Source: Mycolicibacterium wolinskyi (GTDB taxonomy: Bacteria > Actinomycetota > Actinomycetes > Mycobacteriales > Mycobacteriaceae). Taken from it: a stretch of 64,000 bases of DNA. Position numbers and translations under genes: made by a program. The notes below the pieces were generated by a model, which did not search any database, was not told where the DNA came from, and saw nothing but the letters and a program-made list of their open reading frames with translations. Location of the stretch: contig NZ_LQQA01000015.1 of NCBI RefSeq assembly GCF_002101965.1, positions 124,001 through 188,000 of the forward strand, in the 5' to 3' direction. Shown here piece by piece: positions 41,341 through 50,375 of this stretch (the stretch's first letter is position 1; each line of letters starts with the position of its first letter).

Positions 41341-41388
41341 CGCGGCGGCCGCCGTCAAACAGCGGCAGAGGCGCGGACGACACAGGAA

Positions 41389-42126
41389 GTGATCGAACTG
41401 ATCTCGGCGGAACGGGAATTCACGGCGTACGGCCCATCGCATTTGGTCGTGCTCGCAATATTCGCGATCGGCGCGGCGTTGCTGGTCTGGTTCGGACGTC
41501 GGCAGACCGATTCGCAAGCCCGGCTGTTCGGCCGCGTCCTGGCGGTGTTGATTGTCGTGGCGTTCGGCGTGGCGCTGGTCTACAAACTGATCCGGCCGAA
41601 TCTCGAGACGTCGATACCGCTGCAGCTGTGCGATATCGCGGAACTTATGGCGGCCTATGCGTTGTGGTCGCGGCGGCAATGGGCGTTTGTGCTCACCTAT
41701 TACTGGGGCCTCGTGCTGAGCTCGCAGGCGCTGCTCACACCGGACGTGGGCACGCCGGAGGAAGGTGCACCGGATTTCCCCCACCATCTGTTCCTGACGT
41801 TCTTCACGCTGCACGTCCTCGTCGTCTGGGCGGCCATCTATCTCACGTGGGGCAGGCGGATGCGCCCGACGTGGGTCCACTATCGCTTCGCGGTGGTCGT
41901 GACCCTGGCGTGGGTGGCCTTCACCTTCACGTTCAACGCCATCACCGGAACCAACTACGGCTACCTCAACAGAAAGCCACCAACGGCGTCCATCCTCGAC
42001 GTGCTGGGCCCGTGGCCGATCTACCTGCTGAGCGAGGTCGCGGTCGTGCTCGTCGTGTGGGCGCTGATGACCTGGCCGTGGGAGCGGATGCGTCGGCACT
42101 CCGAGAAGAGTGCGACCGCGGTCTGA
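41389..42126 (+). CDS. TIGR02206 (YwaF-type) integral membrane protein
   Basis: 245 residues with about seven hydrophobic helices. The family motif IPLQLCDIAELMAAYALW and the later YLNRKPPTASILDVLGPWPIYLLSE segment match the YwaF/TIGR02206 group, whose function is unknown. The GTG start (41389) is 48 nt after the cutinase stop. The downstream broken proteasome-like gene begins 54 nt later. Confidence 0.75.
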   Translation: MIELISAEREFTAYGPSHLVVLAIFAIGAALLVWFGRRQTDSQARLFGRVLAVLIVVAFGVALVYKLIRPNLETSIPLQLCDIAELMAAYALWSRRQWAFVLTYYWGLVLSSQALLTPDVGTPEEGAPDFPHHLFLTFFTLHVLVVWAAIYLTWGRRMRPTWVHYRFAVVVTLAWVAFTFTFNAITGTNYGYLNRKPPTASILDVLGPWPIYLLSEVAVVLVVWALMTWPWERMRRHSEKSATAV

Positions 42127-42180
42127 GCCCCTTTGGCTTTCTCAGCGCCAAGGCCACCCAAGCGTGGAACCATCGCAACG

Positions 42181-42875
42181 GTGACCGTGGTTCTTGCATT
42201 GCGTTGTGCCGACGGAGTCGTGATGGGCTCGGATGGCTCACCGACCCGGGCCGCGGCCTGAGCTATCCCGCGCAGAAGCTACATCCGTTGGGCAAGCGCG
42301 CGGCTTGGGGCGGCAGTGGGTCGCGCGCCGTCCTCTACGATCTGGAGCGCATTTTCAGCGCCGAGCCCGATGCCATCCTGGAGGCCGACGACGTCGGCCG
42401 GGCCCTACAGCAGCGCACCGTGCCGGTGCTCAAGCACCACTACGAGAACTTCATCGAAGACGTGCCCGCCGCGAAGTCCGCGGGCGCGACGCCGTCCACC
42501 TATGTGCTCGCGGCAGGCTTCACGGCCGACCGGCCTTTCATCGTCGATATCGACCCGCACGGTCTGATCGGGCATCACGAGGAGACCGGCTTTCAAGCCG
42601 TCGGTAGCGGAGCGCCGATGGCGCAGCAGGCGTACGCGCTGCTCGCGAACTTCCGGATGATCGAACGCGGCGTCGATTACGGCTTGGTCGCGGCTCTGCG
42701 GGTGCTCGATGCACTGGACGCGTCGTCGCCCAGTGTCGGCGGCCCTATGGACCTTTGCCGAATCACCGCCGACGAGGCCCGCCACCTCGATCCCGAAGCA
42801 ATCAACGATGTCCGCGACCTGGTCGGCCGCTGGTTCAAGCTCGAGGAACACGCCCTCGACACGTTGTTCGACTGA
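42181..42875 (+). pseudogene. proteasome-like Ntn hydrolase, frameshifted
   Basis: The first 19 codons read V-TVVLALRCADGVVMGSDG and then run into a TGA at 42259. The rest of the protein (TDPGRGLSYPAQKLHPLG ... ALDTLFD, 212 codons) continues in the next frame from 42240 to the stop at 42875. Thr follows the initiator, so it would be the nucleophile T1; Asp is at 17. Lys falls at 33 if the 2 nt at 42238-42239 replace an original 6, i.e. a 4-nt deletion. T1/D17/K33 is the proteasome beta-subunit catalytic triad, so the ancestor was probably active. A sequencing error is possible. Confidence 0.75.
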
Positions 42876-42953
42876 ACCACGATTCCCGTTTGCGCGGCCT
42901 GGGTATTCCAGCCACGTGCGGACCTTGCCGCACGTCGTGCGGTGGGGTTCATC

Positions 42954-43928
42954 ATGGTGGGTTGGCTCGATCGACTGCAGCGGCGGAGCCGCGTCGCCGG
43001 CTTCCTGATCGCCGTCGTGTACAAGTACGTCGACGACCAAGGTAGCTACCTGGCCGCGCTCATCACGTATTACGCGTTCGTATCGCTGTTTCCGGCACTG
43101 CTGCTGCTGACCACCGTGTTGGGCGTCGTGCTGGTGGGCCGTCCCGATCTGCAGGAGCAGATCCTGCAATCGGCCGTCGCGCAATTCCCGGTCATAGGTG
43201 ACCAACTCGGGCAACCCCAAGGGCTCAGTGGCGGGACGATCGGGGTGGTCATCGGCATCGCGGGCGCGCTGTACGGCGGTCTCGGCGTCGGGCAGGCCGT
43301 GCAGAACGCGATGGACACGCTGTGGGCGGTGCCGCGCAACAACAGACGCGATCCGATCCGGGCGCGGCTGCTCAGCTTCCTCCTGCTTCTGGTCCTCGGC
43401 ACAGCGCTGATAGCGACGACGATTCTCGCGGCCGTCGGGCGCGCGTCGGCGTCGTTCGGAATCGCCGGACGCGTGGGCATCGTTGTGGTCTCGGTACTGA
43501 TCAACGCCGGCGTGTGCCTCATCGTCTTCCGGTTCGCGACGGCAAGGACTGTGACGTTCCGGCAAGCCGCGCCGGGTGCCTTTCTGGCAGCGGTCATCTG
43601 GCAGCTTCTGCAGTGGTTCGGTGCCGTTTACGTCGCGCAGATCATCAAGACGTCGAGCGCCACCAACAGTGTGTTCGCACTTGTGCTCGGCCTGTTGGCG
43701 TTCCTGTACCTCGTCGCGACGACGTTGCTGCTGTGCGCCGAAGCGAATGTGGTGGCCGCCGACCACTTGTATCCACGTGCGCTGCTGACTCCGTTCACGG
43801 ACAACGTGAAGCTGACCCGCGGTGACCGCAAGACTTACACAGGTCAGGCTAAAGCGCAGCGCGCCAAAGGGTTTCAGCGTATCGACGTCAGCTTCGACGA
43901 TCGCCGGCCCAAAGACGGGGGAAGCTAG
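42954..43928 (+). CDS. YihY/BrkB family inner-membrane protein
   Basis: 324 residues with about six membrane helices: YLAALITYYAFVSLFPALLLL at the first, then the LYGGLGVGQAVQNAMDTLWAVPR signature and AAVIWQLLQWFGAVYVAQI. Once annotated as ribonuclease BN, the family is now regarded as transporter-like with unknown substrate. The start MVGWLDRLQRR (42954) is preferred over an ATG-like start 4 codons earlier. Its TAG overlaps the convergent polD2 TAG inside CTAG. Confidence 0.85.
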   Translation: MVGWLDRLQRRSRVAGFLIAVVYKYVDDQGSYLAALITYYAFVSLFPALLLLTTVLGVVLVGRPDLQEQILQSAVAQFPVIGDQLGQPQGLSGGTIGVVIGIAGALYGGLGVGQAVQNAMDTLWAVPRNNRRDPIRARLLSFLLLLVLGTALIATTILAAVGRASASFGIAGRVGIVVVSVLINAGVCLIVFRFATARTVTFRQAAPGAFLAAVIWQLLQWFGAVYVAQIIKTSSATNSVFALVLGLLAFLYLVATTLLLCAEANVVAADHLYPRALLTPFTDNVKLTRGDRKTYTGQAKAQRAKGFQRIDVSFDDRRPKDGGS

Positions 43929-44881
43929 TCTTGCGCACGGCGAGCGCGGGCGCGGCGTTTGCCCTCGTGCATGGCGGCGACTCGGGCCACCGGGATGGTG
44001 TGGCCTTGTTTGATGAGATCGCTCGGCAGCCGCTGGGGCGCGGGCATCGAGTCCCACCACGACGGCCGGCCCGCCAGCGCGTCGAGCGCGGTGTGAACCG
44101 TGAAATCAGTTGGCTTGACGTGCTTTAATTCCGCCCACTCCACCGGGAACGAAACCGGCAGGCCTGGGCGCAGGCGGGGACTGTAGGCCGCGGCGACGGT
44201 CGCGCCACCGGACCGCGTCGAATCCACGAACACCTTTCCATGCCGGTCCTCGACGATGAATGCCGTTGTCGCGATGGACGGGTCGAGCGCCTCGGTCCGG
44301 GCGGCAAGTGCGCGGGTGGCCGCGGCGACGTCGTCGACGGGGGAGCCGGCGTCGATCGGCACGAACACATGCAAGCCGCGTGATCCGCTCGTCTTGACCG
44401 CGCCTGCCAAACCACAATCCGCGAGCGCCTGCCGCACCAGGTACGCGACGGCGACGACTCCGGAGAAGTCTCCTCCGGCAGGCGGGTCGAGATCGAGCAC
44501 AAGATGAGTTGGCCGGTAGATGTCGTCGGCAAGGCCGAGCGCGGGGTGATATTCGACGGCGCGCTGATTGGCGAGCCACAGCAGTGTGCGTCGGTCGTTG
44601 CACACCGCGTAGTGGATCTCGCGTTTGGACGCCTCGGCCCAGATCGGAACTCGTGGCACCCACTCCGGGGTGTATTTCGGAATGTTCTTCTGAATGAAAG
44701 GTTTTTGCCCACGCAAGATTCTGAGCACCGTGAGTGGGCGGTCGGCGAGGACCGGCAGCAGATGCTCGGCGACGCCGTCCAGGTAATCCACCAGATCCCG
44801 CTTGGTGGCCCCGGCATCCGGCGCCAGCGGTTCGTCCAGATTCGTCAGGCTCACCCCGGCGCGCTGCTCTCCGACGCTCAT
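43925..44881 (-). CDS. polD2: LigD-like archaeo-eukaryotic primase/polymerase (PolD2 type)
   Basis: A stand-alone polymerase domain related to LigD-POL, 318 residues, able to add nucleotides in end repair or gap filling; M. smegmatis encodes such PolD1 and PolD2 enzymes. Metal-binding LVLDLDPP (Asp130, Asp132) and Asp220 (KVFVDSTRSG) are seen, along with His171 in KTSGSRGLHVFVP. It has no ligase or nuclease domain. The start MSVGEQRAGVSL at 44881 is preceded by two long inverted repeats. Confidence 0.88.
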   Translation of the reverse strand: MSVGEQRAGVSLTNLDEPLAPDAGATKRDLVDYLDGVAEHLLPVLADRPLTVLRILRGQKPFIQKNIPKYTPEWVPRVPIWAEASKREIHYAVCNDRRTLLWLANQRAVEYHPALGLADDIYRPTHLVLDLDPPAGGDFSGVVAVAYLVRQALADCGLAGAVKTSGSRGLHVFVPIDAGSPVDDVAAATRALAARTEALDPSIATTAFIVEDRHGKVFVDSTRSGGATVAAAYSPRLRPGLPVSFPVEWAELKHVKPTDFTVHTALDALAGRPSWWDSMPAPQRLPSDLIKQGHTIPVARVAAMHEGKRRARARRAQD

Positions 44882-44936
44882 GATGCAACCCTACGGATTC
44901 GAAACACCGCCGGGCACAGACCGATCTGGCGCCCAA

Positions 44937-44985
44937 CGTTGGCTTGTGTGCGAGATTTCGCTGAAATGTCGCACACAAGCCAACG
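44937..44985. repeat. long inverted repeat upstream of polD2
   Basis: Arms of 23 nt (44937-44959 and 44963-44985) with a single mismatch and a GCT loop; each arm contains GTGTGCGA/TCGCACAC. The hairpin would be very stable in RNA of either strand and may be a terminator, a polD2 leader structure or a mobile palindrome. Confidence 0.7.
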
Positions 44986-45022
44986 CTCGCGGGTCAACGC
45001 AGGCTCTTGATCGACAGCTGAA

Positions 45023-45063
45023 ACTGCCCGCTTGCGAATGCAAATCGTGCGCAAGCGGGCAGT
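45023..45063. repeat. second inverted repeat upstream of polD2
   Basis: Perfect 14-nt arms ACTGCCCGCTTGCG / CGCAAGCGGGCAGT (45023-45036, 45050-45063) with a 13-nt loop. It lies 80 nt past the end of the 34-residue gene on the minus strand and could terminate it. Confidence 0.65.
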
Positions 45064-45142
45064 GCCCATATAGGCGTCGTGAACCCGCGCGCCGGCCACG
45101 GCAGTGCATGGTCACGCGCGGATAGCGTCCTGGATCAGGCGG

Positions 45143-45247
45143 TTACTTGTCTTTGCGTCCAGGGCGTGGCGGTGGCGGCGGCTGTGCCTTGGTGGTCGGC
45201 GAGAACTTGCCGCCCTTCTTCGGGTCGTACGTTCCTTTCTCGGCCAT
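45143..45247 (-). CDS. small basic Pro-rich protein (34 residues)
   Basis: A short gene supported by an exceptionally good Shine-Dalgarno AAAAGGAGG 5 nt before ATG at 45247. It encodes MAEKGTYDPKKGGKFSP followed by TTKAQPPPPPRPGRKDK: Lys/Arg-rich with a run of five prolines, no membrane segment or Cys. The start is independent of any larger frame. Function unknown; a nucleic-acid or cell-wall binding role is only a guess. Confidence 0.7.
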   Translation of the reverse strand: MAEKGTYDPKKGGKFSPTTKAQPPPPPRPGRKDK

Positions 45248-45477
45248 GGTGACCTCCTTTTCGTTCGACCAACTTCCACGCTAGCGAAGGATTCGAGACC
45301 CGGTTGCGGAACGGTTGATTGCACACGCGACACGCCGACCATGACTTATCCGGTTGCGACACGATCACGGATACATCTCTATCAATGCATCACTGGGCAC
45401 AGCAGCCTCTTTGATCACTATCGTCACACCTGCTAACTGTTGACGTCTCTGCGGCGTCCCCTCTGGGAAGGTGTGAC
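45248..45477. other. intergenic region between the small gene and the DUF4185 gene
   Basis: This 230-nt gap contains divergent promoters by arrangement. The DUF4185 gene has a GGAAGG Shine-Dalgarno about 8 nt upstream of its ATG. I see no strong palindrome or terminator in it. Confidence 0.35.
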
Positions 45478-46929
45478 ATGTCGCGACGTCCTCCACTCAC
45501 CTCCAAGTCGGTGGCGACGGCGGCTGCCATCGGACTGACGGTCGCGATCGGCGTTGCCGCGCCGGCCGCCGCCGAACCGTGCACCGGTGCCGCCGCGGCG
45601 GTGCAACCGCCGGCGGCACCGAACGCCGCCGCCACCCCGGCCTTGCCCGGTGGTCTGCCGCGCGGACACCGGCCCGCCGGTGCGAACGAAGCAGCGCCGT
45701 TGCCCAGGCTGGGACAGCTGTCGCGGGCGCTACTCAATGCGCTGTCGCCGCGTTCCGCGCCGGTGCGCCAGCAAGCGCAAGTGCTACCGCCACAGCCGGT
45801 TCCGCAACCGCAGCCTGGCGTTCAGAACACTCAACCGGTGCCGAACGTCGCTCAGCCTGCGCCCAATCCGGCTCCCGCACCGCCATCGCCGCCCGGTACG
45901 ACACTTGTCGGCTGGGTCACCGGACCGGAGAGCCCGAACGACACGGTCAAACGCTTCGCGATCACGGGCACCGATCTCGGGATCATGTGGGACAACGGCG
46001 ATCCCAATGCCCATCAGGTACTGATGGCCTTCGGCGACACCTACGGGTATTGCAGTGTCCGCGGCCAGCAATGGCGCTACAACGTGCTCTTCCGCAGCCA
46101 GGACGGTGCGTTGTCGAAAACCATCAGCGTGCCCAACGGCGCTGCGGCCAACAAGTATTCGGGCTCGCCGGTGTGGGGTCCTGGCCTGTCCAAGCAGATC
46201 ATCAACAGCACGAAGTGGGCGGCGACCGAGAAGGGGATCATTCCGACCGCCGGCGTCGCCGTCGGAACGACGCAGTACCTCAACTTCATGTCGATCAGGA
46301 ACTGGGACAGCGACGGTCGGTGGACCACGAACTACTCGGCGATCGCCGTCTCCCCGGACAACGGTGAGAACTGGGGCGTCTATCCCGGTACGGTTCGCAC
46401 GCCGGCGGACGGCAGCGTCGCGGGTGCGCGGTATGTGCGGGGCAACGAGAACTTCCAGCAGGGCGCGTTCCTGAAGCCGGGACCGGGTGATCCGTACCTC
46501 TATACGTTCGGGACACCTTCGGGGCGCGGCGGTGCGGCCTACATCGCGCGGGTGCTGCCAGGTTATGTGCCCGACTTGACGAAGTACGAGTACTTCAACG
46601 CTCCGTCGAACTCCTGGGTCCCTCGGGATCCAGGCGCTGCGACACCGGTGATACCGGGCCCAGTCAGTGAGATGTCGGCCCAGTACAACACGTATCTGAA
46701 GCAATACCTGGTGCTCTACGGCAACGGTGCCAACGACGTCGTGATGCGGACCGCGCCGACCCCGCAAGGCCCGTGGAGCCCTGAGCAACTGCTCATTCCG
46801 TCGTCGCAGTACCCGGGCGGGATCTACGCACCGTTCCTGCACCCGTGGTCGACCGGCAAGGAGCTGTACTACAACCTGTCGCTCTGGTCGGCCTACAACG
46901 TCATGTTGATGAAGACCGTCCTGCCTTGA
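45478..46929 (+). CDS. secreted DUF4185 protein, possible D-arabinan hydrolase
   Basis: 483 residues with a signal peptide ending near AVAAPAAAEP, a Pro/Gln-rich linker (residues about 85-140) and a C-terminal DUF4185 beta-propeller-like domain. That domain shows TDLGIMWDNGD, AFGDTYGYCS, YSGSPVWGPG and QYNTYLKQYLVLYGNG. Members of this domain have been described as endo-D-arabinanases (GH183) acting on arabinogalactan and lipoarabinomannan. A cell-wall remodelling role is therefore likely but not shown by the sequence itself. It overlaps the convergent TetR gene by 29 nt. Confidence 0.82.
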   Translation: MSRRPPLTSKSVATAAAIGLTVAIGVAAPAAAEPCTGAAAAVQPPAAPNAAATPALPGGLPRGHRPAGANEAAPLPRLGQLSRALLNALSPRSAPVRQQAQVLPPQPVPQPQPGVQNTQPVPNVAQPAPNPAPAPPSPPGTTLVGWVTGPESPNDTVKRFAITGTDLGIMWDNGDPNAHQVLMAFGDTYGYCSVRGQQWRYNVLFRSQDGALSKTISVPNGAAANKYSGSPVWGPGLSKQIINSTKWAATEKGIIPTAGVAVGTTQYLNFMSIRNWDSDGRWTTNYSAIAVSPDNGENWGVYPGTVRTPADGSVAGARYVRGNENFQQGAFLKPGPGDPYLYTFGTPSGRGGAAYIARVLPGYVPDLTKYEYFNAPSNSWVPRDPGAATPVIPGPVSEMSAQYNTYLKQYLVLYGNGANDVVMRTAPTPQGPWSPEQLLIPSSQYPGGIYAPFLHPWSTGKELYYNLSLWSAYNVMLMKTVLP

Positions 46930-47563
46930 CGATTCGCTGACCGCGCAGCGACACGAGCAGGGCGTCGAGCCCGTATTCGAACACCGCGTCGTAGTCGGTC
47001 GGCGACTGCAGCGCTTCGACAAGTTCCTGATCGGGCCACTCCGCGGTCCACAAGGAAGGATCCTCTTCCTGGTGCGCGGGCCCGCGAACGGCCGAGAACT
47101 GCATGACCGCAGAGGAAATCACGTGCACCTCGACGGCGCGCAGCGCGAGCGCCGCATCGGTTCCCGAGATCCCGAGTTCGGCGAGCTGGGCCGCCAGACG
47201 TTGCTGGACCGGCAGGAACAACGTGGGTGTGCGGTCGCGTTCGTGGGCGAGTGCGAGAAGGTGCTGGCGTTCGATCAGCAACCTGCGCTGAGTTCTCGCG
47301 AGTGAGGCGATGCGCTCCAGCGGCCCGGTGCCGTCCATGGGCAGATTGGCCATCTCACCGAGCAGACGATCGACCAGGCTGTCGAACAGTTTGTCGCGTC
47401 CCCCGACATGCCAGTAGATCGACGTGACGGCAACGCCCAAGCGTTCGGCCAGGCCGCGCATCGAAAACCCGGCCACGCCATCGCGTTCGATGAGCACCGC
47501 GGCGGTGTCGAGGATGAGCTCGGCGTCGACGGTGTTCGGGCCGGCCTTCCGTTTTCCGCTCAT
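46901..47563 (-). CDS. TetR family transcriptional regulator
   Basis: 220 residues: HTH in ILDTAAVLIERDGVAGFSMRGLAERLGVAVTSIYWHVGGRDKLFDSL, with a TetR_C-type ligand domain beyond residue 80. It overlaps the small upstream gene by 4 nt, and its likely operator is the TGTAAC-GGT-GTTACA site in front of the divergent amidohydrolase. Confidence 0.87.
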   Translation of the reverse strand: MSGKRKAGPNTVDAELILDTAAVLIERDGVAGFSMRGLAERLGVAVTSIYWHVGGRDKLFDSLVDRLLGEMANLPMDGTGPLERIASLARTQRRLLIERQHLLALAHERDRTPTLFLPVQQRLAAQLAELGISGTDAALALRAVEVHVISSAVMQFSAVRGPAHQEEDPSLWTAEWPDQELVEALQSPTDYDAVFEYGLDALLVSLRGQRIVKAGRSSST

Positions 47564-47799
47564 GTACCCGTCCCGGTGGGGAGTGCGTCCTTCGGCGGTT
47601 GGAGATATCGCTCAAGGTTGCGGTGCACGTTGATGATTCGCCGTTCCTCGCCGGACAACACGAGGTGGGTGAAACCGGGCGCGGGGGAGTAGTAGCGCTC
47701 GGCCGGTATCAGGGTGGGCCGCTCGGGTGGGATGCCGATCGCGTCCTCGCGCCGAGGGCGAGCCGCCTGGCTGACGCTCTCATCGGTGTGCATCGCCAT
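47560..47799 (-). CDS. small uncharacterised protein coupled to the TetR gene
   Basis: 79 residues starting MAMHTDESVSQAARPRRED at 47799, chosen because a GGAGGAG Shine-Dalgarno precedes it; a longer frame from 47826 is possible. It contains YYSPAPGFTHLVLSGEERRIINVHRNLERYLQ. It is cotranscribed with the TetR gene (4-nt overlap). I do not recognise it. Confidence 0.6.
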   Translation of the reverse strand: MAMHTDESVSQAARPRREDAIGIPPERPTLIPAERYYSPAPGFTHLVLSGEERRIINVHRNLERYLQPPKDALPTGTGT

Positions 47800-47843
47800 G
47801 GGAACTCCTCCATGAGATGGGATCAAAGTCGGCGCGGGCGTTC

Positions 47844-47858
47844 TGTAACGGTGTTACA
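47844..47858. promoter_or_regulatory. TetR-type operator before the amidohydrolase
   Basis: Perfect inverted repeat TGTAAC-GGT-GTTACA. On the plus strand TACATT (47855-47860) is a -10 hexamer overlapped by the right arm, and the TetR-containing operon diverges on the left, so one bound regulator could control both directions. Confidence 0.7.
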
Positions 47859-47898
47859 TTGCCACCGTAGCGGCCGGCAGGCATCCAAGGGAGTAAAC

Positions 47899-49659
47899 GT
47901 GTTCGATCTGAAGATCACGGGCGGCACCGTCGTCGATGGCACCGGCGCCGACAGATTCACCGCTGACGTGGCACTCAAGGACGGAAAGATCGTCGAGGTC
48001 CGCCGTCGTGGCCCCGGCGACCCGCCGGTCGCGGGGGATGCCGTCGAAACGATCGACGCCACGGGCAAGATCGTCGCACCCGGATTCGTCGACATCCACA
48101 CGCACTACGACGGCCAGGTCAGCTGGGACGACGTGCTCGAGCCGTCGAGCAACCACGGGGTGACCACGGTCGTCGCGGGCAACTGCGGCGTGGGCTTCGC
48201 ACCCGTGCGCCCCGGGCAGGAGCAATGGCTCATCGAGTTGATGGAGGGTGTCGAGGACATCCCGGGTACCGCGTTGACCGAAGGCATCACCTGGGGTTGG
48301 GAGAGTTACGCCGAATACCTCGACGTGATCGGCAAGCGTGAACTCGCGGTCGACATCGGCAGCCAGATCGCGCACGGAACCGTGCGGGCCTATGCGATGG
48401 GGGAGCGCGGCGCACGCAACGAGCCCGCGACTCCGGAGGACATCGCGGCGATGAGCCGATTGGTCCGGGAGGCGGCCGAGGCCGGGGCGCTGGGCTTTTC
48501 GTCATCGCGCACGCTGGCCCATCGAGCGATGGACGGCGAGCCGGTGCCGGGAACGTTCGCCGCGGAAGAAGAACTGTTCGCCCTCGGCCGCGCGATGGCC
48601 GCCGGTGGCGGCGCGGTGTTCGAGCTCGCCCCTCAGGGCGCGGCGGGCGAGGACATCGTGGCGCCGAAGAAAGAACTGGAGTGGATGCAGCGCCTCGGCG
48701 CCGAGATCGACTGTGCGTTGAGCTTCGCGCTGATCCAGGTGGACGCCGATCCCAAGCTCTGGCGCGAGCAATTGGACATCTCGGCGGCGGCCCACGAGAA
48801 GGGTGCCCGCCTGCACCCGCAGGTGGCCGCCCGGCCGTTCGGGATGTTGCTCGGATTCCCCGGCCATCATGCGTTCACACATCGCCCGACCTACCGCAAG
48901 CTCAAGGCCGAATGCACTCGCGAGGAACTGGCAGCCCGCCTTGCCGAACCCGCCGTGCGCTCGGCGATCCTGTCCGAAGACGACCTGCCCATCGACCCGA
49001 ATGTGTTGTTCGACGGGATGTTCGCGCTGGCGCAGTATTCGGCGGAGCGGTTGTACGCGCTCGGTGAGCCGCCCGACTACGAACCCACCGCCGAGCGCAC
49101 CGTCGCGGCGATCGCACGTGAACGCGGCGAGGATGTCTTGGCGACGATGTACGACCTGATGCTGGAAGCAGATGCCGGGTCGATGTTGATGCTGCCGATG
49201 TTCAACTACGCCGACGGCAATCATGACGCGATCCGCGAGATGATGACCCACCCGGCGGCTGTGCTTGGGCTCTCCGACGGCGGCGCGCACTGCAGCATGA
49301 TCTGCGACGCGTCCTATCCCACGTTCCTGCTGACACATTGGGCGCGGGACCGGCATCGCGGTGAGAAGTTGCCGCTGGAATACGTCATTCGCAAGCAATC
49401 CCACGACACCGCACAGCTTTTCGGCTTGTCCGACCGCGGCGTGATCGCCGTCGGGAAGAAGGCCGACGTCAACGTCATCGACTTGGACGCGCTGACATTG
49501 CACGCCCCGCGGATGGCCTATGACCTGCCTGCCGGGGGCCACCGGCTGGTCCAGGGCGCGTCCGGCTACGCCGCCACGATCGTCAACGGCGTCGTCACGC
49601 GCCGCGATGGCGCCGACACCGGCGCGCGACCGGGCCGGCTGGTGCGCGGAGCACGCTGA
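47899..49659 (+). CDS. N-acyl-D-amino-acid deacylase family amidohydrolase
   Basis: A 586-residue metal-dependent amidohydrolase. DIHTHYDGQ gives His67 and His69; VVAGNCGVG gives Cys96, the bridging-ligand position of D-aminoacylases, and [19 protein letters not shown] carries the catalytic Asp. It should hydrolyse N-acyl-D-amino acids or related amides. The GTG at 47899 has AAGGGAG 6 nt upstream; the longer open frame runs back through the operator. The divergent TetR pair is the probable regulator. Confidence 0.87.
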   Translation: MFDLKITGGTVVDGTGADRFTADVALKDGKIVEVRRRGPGDPPVAGDAVETIDATGKIVAPGFVDIHTHYDGQVSWDDVLEPSSNHGVTTVVAGNCGVGFAPVRPGQEQWLIELMEGVEDIPGTALTEGITWGWESYAEYLDVIGKRELAVDIGSQIAHGTVRAYAMGERGARNEPATPEDIAAMSRLVREAAEAGALGFSSSRTLAHRAMDGEPVPGTFAAEEELFALGRAMAAGGGAVFELAPQGAAGEDIVAPKKELEWMQRLGAEIDCALSFALIQVDADPKLWREQLDISAAAHEKGARLHPQVAARPFGMLLGFPGHHAFTHRPTYRKLKAECTREELAARLAEPAVRSAILSEDDLPIDPNVLFDGMFALAQYSAERLYALGEPPDYEPTAERTVAAIARERGEDVLATMYDLMLEADAGSMLMLPMFNYADGNHDAIREMMTHPAAVLGLSDGGAHCSMICDASYPTFLLTHWARDRHRGEKLPLEYVIRKQSHDTAQLFGLSDRGVIAVGKKADVNVIDLDALTLHAPRMAYDLPAGGHRLVQGASGYAATIVNGVVTRRDGADTGARPGRLVRGAR

Positions 49660-49689
49660 ACGACATCGTCAACGTGTTCCTCCAAGGCG

Positions 49690-50307
49690 TCACCGCCCGC
49701 CATCGACCGGTTGAGCCAGGATCGCGCCACCCAGCCAGCGTCTGATGAAGCGCCGCAACTCATCTCGGGACCGGGACGACTCGTTCGGTGCGACGAAGAA
49801 CGACATCATCACGCGTAGCGTGAACTCGACGAGTTCGCGTTGCGCCGACTCGTCATAGCCGTACTTGTCCCAGTCGACGTCGAATCGCGTCAGCATCCGC
49901 ATGCCGAAGGTCTGGGCCTCATCGGACGCCAGATTGCCGGAATGCGAATGCAGGTAGGGCTCTGAGAGCAGAATTCCGAGATGAGGCGTTCGGGTGACTT
50001 CCTCCAGTGTGAAGACAACCCCTTCGGCCATTGCTTCCGCCGGATCGGTGATCCCGCGGACAGCCTCGGCGAGCCGGTCGAAGAATCCGTCGACCGAGGC
50101 CAGCGCGGCCGCATGCATGAGCGAATCGGCCGTGGGGAAGTAGCGGTACACCGTCTGCCGGATGACGCCGAGTGACGCGGCGACGTCGGCGATGCTGACG
50201 TCGGAGCCCGTCTCGGAGATCAGCTTGACCGCGGCATCGACGATGCGCGCGGTGGCCTCTTCGTCGCTGCTCGGTGGGCGCCCGTCCCACCCACGCCTAC
50301 GCGCCAC
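49690..50307 (-). CDS. TetR family transcriptional regulator
   Basis: 205 residues: HTH in RIVDAAVKLISETGSDVSIADVAASLGVIRQTVYRYFPTADSLMHAA, typical of the AcrR/TetR group; the ligand domain is unassigned. It is divergent from the diiron-like hydrolase with a symmetric operator between. The preceding amidohydrolase ends 30 nt away on the other strand. Confidence 0.87.
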   Translation of the reverse strand: MARRRGWDGRPPSSDEEATARIVDAAVKLISETGSDVSIADVAASLGVIRQTVYRYFPTADSLMHAAALASVDGFFDRLAEAVRGITDPAEAMAEGVVFTLEEVTRTPHLGILLSEPYLHSHSGNLASDEAQTFGMRMLTRFDVDWDKYGYDESAQRELVEFTLRVMMSFFVAPNESSRSRDELRRFIRRWLGGAILAQPVDGGR

Positions 50308-50375
50308 CGACCAGATCTCCTGCCAACGACATTGCTGCAGGATATCGCCCCGGCCGTTGACGATCGGCGTCTCGT

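Noticed and set aside
40435-42099. 554-residue open frame on the minus strand across the cutinase and membrane-protein genes
   Set aside because: Antisense shadow of high-GC coding sequence; it is Arg/His-rich with no recognisable domain, while both plus-strand genes have clear family motifs.
42405-44060. 551-residue minus-strand frame antisense to the proteasome-like and YihY genes
   Set aside because: Composition (Arg, His, Gln, Asp-rich) is typical of codon-phase shadows; the plus-strand YihY and proteasome motifs are real.
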